A DNA stretch of 64,000 nt, from assembly GCF_026340975.1 (NCBI RefSeq), contig NZ_JAPEOS010000001.1, positions 4,249,001-4,313,000 on the forward strand, given 5' to 3'. The position numbers and the translations under genes are program-made. The notes below the pieces were generated by a model, which did not search any database, had not been told where the DNA came from, and saw only the letters and a list, made by a program, of their open reading frames with translations. The DNA is from Streptomyces sp. NBC_01214. Lineage in GTDB: Bacteria > Actinomycetota > Actinomycetes > Streptomycetales > Streptomycetaceae. Shown here piece by piece: positions 60,181-64,000 of the stretch (positions are counted from its first letter, which is position 1; each line of letters starts with the position of its first letter).

Positions 60181-61176
60181 GGCGTCCAGCCTGATGCGGG
60201 CGGCGACCGGCAGGTGATCGCTGCCGGTGGCGGGCAGCGTCCACACCTCGGCAGCGGTCGCCGAGCGGGTGAGGACCTGGTCGATCCGGGCGACCGGGAC
60301 GGCCGCGGGCCAGCTGAGGGCGAGCCCCCGCCGCGGCGGGCTCAACCGGGAGGTCAGCGGGGCGAGCCCCCGGTCGTCCACCGTGCCGTTGAGGTCACCC
60401 AGCAAGATCACCCGCTCCAGCTCCTCGGCGGCGACGGCCGCGCCCAGCAGCCGTGCGCTCTCGTCCCGCGGGCCGGAGCCGAAACCGCTCGCCCGGAAGC
60501 GGACCGAGGGCAAGTGCGCCACGTACACCGCGATCTCACCCCGGGGCGTGCGCACGCCACAGCGCAGGCCACGGTTCCAGCCCTCCCCGATGCCCGCGGG
60601 CCTGATGTCCACCCGGCGGACGTCGGTGAGCGGATGCCTCGACCAGAGGCCGACCGTGCCCTCGACCGCGTGGTACGGGTACGCGGCGGCCAGCGCCACC
60701 TCGTAGGCCGGCAGCGCGGAGGGTGTCAGCTCCTCCAGGGCGACGAGATCCGGCGCGGAGTCGATCAGGGCGCGCGCCGTGCCCGTGGGGTCCCGGTTCT
60801 CGTCACTCACGTTGTGTTGGACGGCCGTGATGTCGTGCGCGCCGCGGTCCGCCGGCAGCAGCAGCCCGCCGAAGAGGCCCGCCCACGCGGCCGCGGGCAG
60901 CAGGGCGGCCACCAGCGCGGTGAACGAGCGGCGCACCAGGGCCGAGACGAGCAGGACCGGGACCGCAAGTCCCAGCCAGGGCAGGAAGGCCTCCAGCGCA
61001 CTGCCCAGTCGGCCCACCGCGTTGGGGACCGCGGAGTGGAACACCAGCAGCGCGGCGCTCAGTACGGCGAGCACCGCGAGAGCGCGCCCGCGCGTCCAGG
61101 GAGTACGGCCCCGGGCGTCGGTACCCCAGCGCCACCGGGCGGTGCGCCGCACGCCGTTCCCCGCCGCGTCCCTCAC
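60175..61176 (-). CDS. endonuclease/exonuclease/phosphatase-family protein, membrane-anchored
   Basis: 333 aa. Three N-terminal helices (LAVLAVLSAALLVFHSAVPN and two more to about residue 90) anchor an extracytoplasmic EEP domain: ITAVQHNVSDENRDPT (Asn), LVALEELTPSALPAY (Glu), VILLGDLNGTVDD and DQVLTRS then GSDHLPVAARI (catalytic His). It is a Mg-dependent phosphodiesterase fold of DNase I/sphingomyelinase type; substrate unknown. GTG 61176/61179 or 61215 are possible starts, none with a clear ribosome binding site. The stop overlaps the convergent oxidoreductase by 6 bp. Confidence 0.8.
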   Translation of the reverse strand: MRDAAGNGVRRTARWRWGTDARGRTPWTRGRALAVLAVLSAALLVFHSAVPNAVGRLGSALEAFLPWLGLAVPVLLVSALVRRSFTALVAALLPAAAWAGLFGGLLLPADRGAHDITAVQHNVSDENRDPTGTARALIDSAPDLVALEELTPSALPAYEVALAAAYPYHAVEGTVGLWSRHPLTDVRRVDIRPAGIGEGWNRGLRCGVRTPRGEIAVYVAHLPSVRFRASGFGSGPRDESARLLGAAVAAEELERVILLGDLNGTVDDRGLAPLTSRLSPPRRGLALSWPAAVPVARIDQVLTRSATAAEVWTLPATGSDHLPVAARIRLDAS

Positions 61177-61331
61177 CACCAGAGCCCCGCTCGTCCGCCT
61201 CGGACCGACTTCCACCTCGGGTACGACGCGTGATCGGGCGGCCGGGTTCCCACCGGGGCGGGTGTGGAAGAGTGATCGTCCGGGCTTGCGGCCGCACCGG
61301 GCGGTCGGGGGAGCGAGGGCGGGAGACGCGT

Positions 61332-62216
61332 ATGGGTACGGCGAGGGTCGCGGTCGTGACGAGCAAGGGCGGCGCGGACCAGGACGCGGACCTCCCGCTG
61401 CTCCTGACGGCGTTGCGCGCCGCGGGCCTGTCCGCACGGGCGGTGGCCTGGGACGCGGACACGCCGCGCTGGGAGGGCTACGACCTCGCGGTCATCCGGT
61501 CCACCTGGGACTACGCGGACCGGCTCGCAGAGTTCCTGGCCTGGGCGGACGCGACGGCCGGGGTCACCCGACTGTGGAATCCGGCGCCGCTGGTGCGCTG
61601 GAATAGTGACAAGCGCTATCTGCTGGAGCTCGCCGCGCGCGGAGTCCCGATCGTACCGACCCGGGTGGTGGAACCGGGCGGGGTCTGCGACGCGGCGGAC
61701 TTCGACGGGCCGCACGGGGTGGTGGTCAAGCCGGCCGTCTCCTCGGGCGCACGCGACACCGCGCGCTACGAGCCGGACCGCAGGGCGGACGCCGAGCGCC
61801 ACGCGCGGATGCTGCTGGACCAGGGCCGCACCGCGATCGTCCAGCCGTACCTGCCGCTGGTGGAGGAGGGGGAGCGGGCGCTGGTCTTCTTCGGCGGCAC
61901 CTTCAGCCACGCGATCCGCAAGCAGGCGCTGCTGACGGAGGCGGGGCTGATCGACAACTTCCGGGTGCCGCACCCCGGGGCCGCCCCCTACCAGCCGTCC
62001 GAGGCGGAGCTCCGTACGGCACGGGCGGCGCTGGCCGCGGTTCCCGCCCCCGGCGACCTGCTCTTCGCCCGGGTGGACCTGGCGTTGAACGGAGCCAGGG
62101 AACCCGTGGTCATGGAGCTGGAACTCATCGAACCGAACCTGTTCCTGAGCATCAACCCGCAGGGGCTGGAGCGCTTCGCCGAGGCGGTCGCCGCCGCGGT
62201 GCCCACGGGCCGGTAG
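61332..62216 (+). CDS. ATP-grasp domain protein (RimK/DcsG-like)
   Basis: 294 aa. VAVVTSKGGADQDADLPLLL at the start, then YDLAVIRSTWDYADRLAEFL and LWNPAPLVRWNSDKRYLLEL: the N-terminal domain resembles cycloserine-ligase-type ATP-grasp proteins. ATP-binding: GVVVKPAVSSGARDTARY (Lys), then LLFARVDLALNG and MELELIEPNLFLSINPQG with metal Glu/Asn. It forms an amide or ester with ATP; substrates are unknown. The ATG at 61332 follows a GGGAGA site. Confidence 0.85.
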   Translation: MGTARVAVVTSKGGADQDADLPLLLTALRAAGLSARAVAWDADTPRWEGYDLAVIRSTWDYADRLAEFLAWADATAGVTRLWNPAPLVRWNSDKRYLLELAARGVPIVPTRVVEPGGVCDAADFDGPHGVVVKPAVSSGARDTARYEPDRRADAERHARMLLDQGRTAIVQPYLPLVEEGERALVFFGGTFSHAIRKQALLTEAGLIDNFRVPHPGAAPYQPSEAELRTARAALAAVPAPGDLLFARVDLALNGAREPVVMELELIEPNLFLSINPQGLERFAEAVAAAVPTGR

Positions 62217-62225
62217 AACACGGCG

Positions 62226-62276
62226 CAGGGGGTGTCCCGTCGATCGGGACCGGCCCGATCGACATGACACCCCCTG
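62226..62276. terminator. long terminator hairpin
   Basis: CAGGGGGTGTC (62226-62236) pairs exactly with GACACCCCCTG (62266-62276), and an inner stem CCGTCGATCGGG/CCCGATCGA extends it. It lies 10 bp after the ATP-grasp stop. A second small palindrome, CCCCGGTGACCGGGG (62286-62300), may end the opposite transcript. Confidence 0.82.
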
Positions 62277-62353
62277 GCGCTCCGACCCCGGTGACCGGGG
62301 CCCTACGGACCCGCCCTGACCGGGTCCGGCCGAAACGCTCCGGTCGAGACGCT

Positions 62354-62989
62354 CTAGCCGAGGCGGTCGAGCCGCAGGCGCCGGCGGCGGCGGAGCAGGA
62401 GACCCACGGCCGCGCCGGCGACGGCGGTCACTGCCACACCCGCCGTCGTCCACCAGACGGCGTACCCCTCGGTGTCGGCGGCCGGTTTCGCGGCCTGTGC
62501 CGAAGAAGCGGCCGGGGCCGGGGCGGCGGAGTCCGCCGAGGCCACCGGCGCGGCCGACGACGGCTCGGGAGCCGCCGCGGAGGCGACCGGGGTCGCAGCG
62601 ACCGGAGCCGGGTCCACCACGGGGACCGCCACATCGAGTTCGCCGTGCCCCAGGGCCGGGAAGCCCACGTCGACGCTGACCTTCCACGAACCCGGCGGCA
62701 GCGCCTCGGCCGTGGTCCAGCCCGCGGGCTTCGCGGCGGGGTCGCGCACCAGGCGCCAGGGCCCCATGGTGCGGGAGCCGTCGACGCTGGACGCGTTCAC
62801 GGTCGCGGCGACGGTCTCGTCGACGGCGTCGCCGTCGTTCTCCCAGGTGACATCGGCGGTGACGTGACCCTCGCGTTGCCCGGTCACCACCACCTTCACG
62901 GTGTCACCGTGGGCGTGGGCCGCGGCGGGGAGCAGGAACATGAGGCCGAGTGCGGCCAGGGCGGCCGAGAAAACGATTCGTATGCGCAT
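62354..62989 (-). CDS. secreted, C-terminally membrane-anchored protein of unknown function
   Basis: 211 aa. The signal peptide ends PAAAHA. The mature N-terminus HGDTVKVVVTGQREGHVTAD and FPALGHGELDVAVPV suggests a small beta domain with His near the start, reminiscent of YtkA/CopC-like extracellular domains. An Ala/Ser/Pro-rich linker then leads to a transmembrane helix (GVAVTAVAGAAVGLLLRRRR). Copper-related function is only a guess from the N-terminal His. Start ATG 62989. Confidence 0.65.
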   Translation of the reverse strand: MRIRIVFSAALAALGLMFLLPAAAHAHGDTVKVVVTGQREGHVTADVTWENDGDAVDETVAATVNASSVDGSRTMGPWRLVRDPAAKPAGWTTAEALPPGSWKVSVDVGFPALGHGELDVAVPVVDPAPVAATPVASAAAPEPSSAAPVASADSAAPAPAASSAQAAKPAADTEGYAVWWTTAGVAVTAVAGAAVGLLLRRRRRLRLDRLG

Positions 62990-63105
62990 CGTCGGGGTGC
63001 TCCGGTCAAGATGAGGGGTACCGGCGGACGGCCGCGCGGTGCGGCCGTCCGCCGGGGTGGGTTCACGCCGTCAGGGCGTCAGGGCGTGCTGCGCCGTGGC
63101 AGTGA

Positions 63106-64000
63106 TCAGCCGGACTTCTGCAGGGTCCAGGCCTGCGTCGCGCGGCCGTCCGCACGCTGGAGGTCGAGCAGCCAGTACCCGTAGTAGGGGCGGTTGCTGA
63201 CGGTGAGGGCGAAGCCGCCGCTCGCGTCCGTCACGGTCACCGCGCCACCGCGGGACGTCAGCTTCCAGGCCTGCGCGCCGTTGCCGCCCGCGCAGGGCTG
63301 CTGGGCGACCCACATGCCCGCGGCGGGGGTGCCGCCCGGCTGGAGGCACTTGCCGGAGGCCGCGGACTTGATGCGCACCTGGCCGTTGCCCGCGTCGTCG
63401 AAGTACCACTGCTGCTGGGCGTACCCGTTGGTGCGGCCGCCCACGAGGACGGTGCCGTCGGCGGTGCGGCCGCCCCACAGCTCCGCGGCCATGCCGCTGC
63501 TGCCGTTGCCGAGCACGTACTTGGTGCCCGGAGTGGTGGCGCCGCCGCCCGCACCCGTCGTACGGAAGGACGCGGCCTTGCCCGGGCCGCTGTCACGGCC
63601 GGCGCCGTCGCGGACCGAGACGGTGACCTTGTAGGCGGTGCCGGGCTGCAGGTTGTAGATGCGCAGCACCTGGGACTGGACCCACGTCAGGTGCTTGCCG
63701 TTCAGCTGCACCGCGTACCAGGATGCGCCGTCGACCTTGGGCCAGCTCACGACGACCGAGGTGGACTGGATCTGGCCCGCCGTCACGGCCGGTCCGCCGG
63801 AGGGCTTCTTGGTCGGCGTCGGCGAGGGCTTCTTGGTCGGCGTGGGGGAGGGGTTCGGACCGGGGTCCGTGCCGCCACCGCCGCCCTTGCTCTTCATCAG
63901 GAACTGGTTGTCCGCGATGTTCCAGTGCGTGGCCAGGTAGCTTCCGGGCTTGGGACTGGTGTGGAAGTAGTCGTCGTGGTTGCAGTCCAGGATGTTCTCG
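63106..64000 (-). CDS. secreted protein with Fn3 and ricin-type lectin domains, partial (5' end outside window)
   Basis: At least 297 aa, open at the window edge. From the edge it reads DCNHDDYFHTSPKPGSYLAT and HWNIADNQFLM, the end of an upstream domain. A Gly/Pro/Lys linker (PTPTKKPSPTPTKKP) leads to an Fn3 domain (SVVVSWPKVDGASWYAVQL, RIYNLQPGTAYKVTVSVRD). The C-terminal ricin-type beta-trefoil has QQQWYFDDAG, GKCLQPGG, QPCAGGNGAQAWKL. The lectin may bind glycans. The catalytic part is cut off. The start is outside the window. Confidence 0.78.
   Translation of the reverse strand, partial: ENILDCNHDDYFHTSPKPGSYLATHWNIADNQFLMKSKGGGGGTDPGPNPSPTPTKKPSPTPTKKPSGGPAVTAGQIQSTSVVVSWPKVDGASWYAVQLNGKHLTWVQSQVLRIYNLQPGTAYKVTVSVRDGAGRDSGPGKAASFRTTGAGGGATTPGTKYVLGNGSSGMAAELWGGRTADGTVLVGGRTNGYAQQQWYFDDAGNGQVRIKSAASGKCLQPGGTPAAGMWVAQQPCAGGNGAQAWKLTSRGGAVTVTDASGGFALTVSNRPYYGYWLLDLQRADGRATQAWTLQKSG

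Noticed and set aside
62354..62989. a true CopC protein
   Set aside because: The N-terminal His is suggestive, but the DGHP motif and other CopC ligands are missing.

Overview
The window is high-GC actinobacterial DNA and is most likely a Streptomyces chromosome. Supporting signs are strong G/C bias at third codon positions, frequent GTG starts, Tat-type and lipobox signal peptides, Streptomyces-style families (MHS transporter, SRAP, CopC/CopD, DUF4291, Amidase_6, HisKA_3 kinases, GntR/YtrA-type regulators) and Streptomyces-type insertion-sequence debris. It reads as accessory or sub-telomeric chromosome: no ribosomal or central housekeeping operon is present, many genes are single-gene units, and IS remnants and decayed genes are common. 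No tRNA, rRNA, CRISPR array or complete mobile element was seen.

Layout. 1-4.6 kb: a siderophore-type acetyltransferase behind a possible iron box, an alpha/beta hydrolase divergent from its TetR regulator around a perfect palindrome, an IS1380-type transposase remnant, and an Imm49 gene. 4.7-8 kb: an inverted-repeat element, a frameshifted Ser/Thr kinase, an EF-hand protein and a frameshifted rhodanese. 8-17 kb: a P450, a molybdenum oxidoreductase with cytochrome b partner, a GntR-ABC transporter operon with a perfect inverted-repeat operator, an MHS transporter with anmK, and a winged-helix regulator bracketed by two matching sites. 17-22.6 kb: IS remnants flank an MMPL exporter divergent from a two-component system. 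22.6-32.5 kb: mostly single genes (lipoproteins, serine hydrolase, luciferase-like oxidoreductase, polysaccharide deacetylase, FAD monooxygenase, an orphan ATP synthase b-like protein, an EamA exporter divergent from MarR, a rhomboid-like protein).

32.5-38.1 kb: a YrhB/Imm35-type protein, a Cys-rich beta-propeller-like protein, a ribosome-inactivating-protein homologue, DUF4291 and a lipoprotein. 38.2-41.9 kb: a copper-handling group (CopC-CopD fusion, DUF1775/YcnI, His-rich membrane protein). 42-49 kb: two secreted proteins of unknown function, a trypsin-like protease fused to an endonuclease I domain, a decayed P-loop/TPR gene, and a Tat-exported amidase. 49-58.4 kb: an M1 aminopeptidase lipoprotein, an Amidase_6 protein, a class A PBP with a degenerate SxxK motif, a second NodB-type protein, a SecD-head lipoprotein and an SRAP protein. 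58.5-64 kb: a membrane protein/XRE/oxidoreductase operon, an endonuclease/exonuclease/phosphatase protein, an ATP-grasp protein, a membrane-anchored secreted protein and the 3' end of a ricin-lectin secreted protein.

The best candidates for something new are the protease-endonuclease I fusion (44138-46339) and the ribosome-inactivating-protein homologue (35502-36149), which keeps the catalytic Glu/Arg pair but appears to lack both stacking tyrosines. Five genes carry apparent single-base indels in or beside C/G runs, so assembly error must be considered before calling them pseudogenes.
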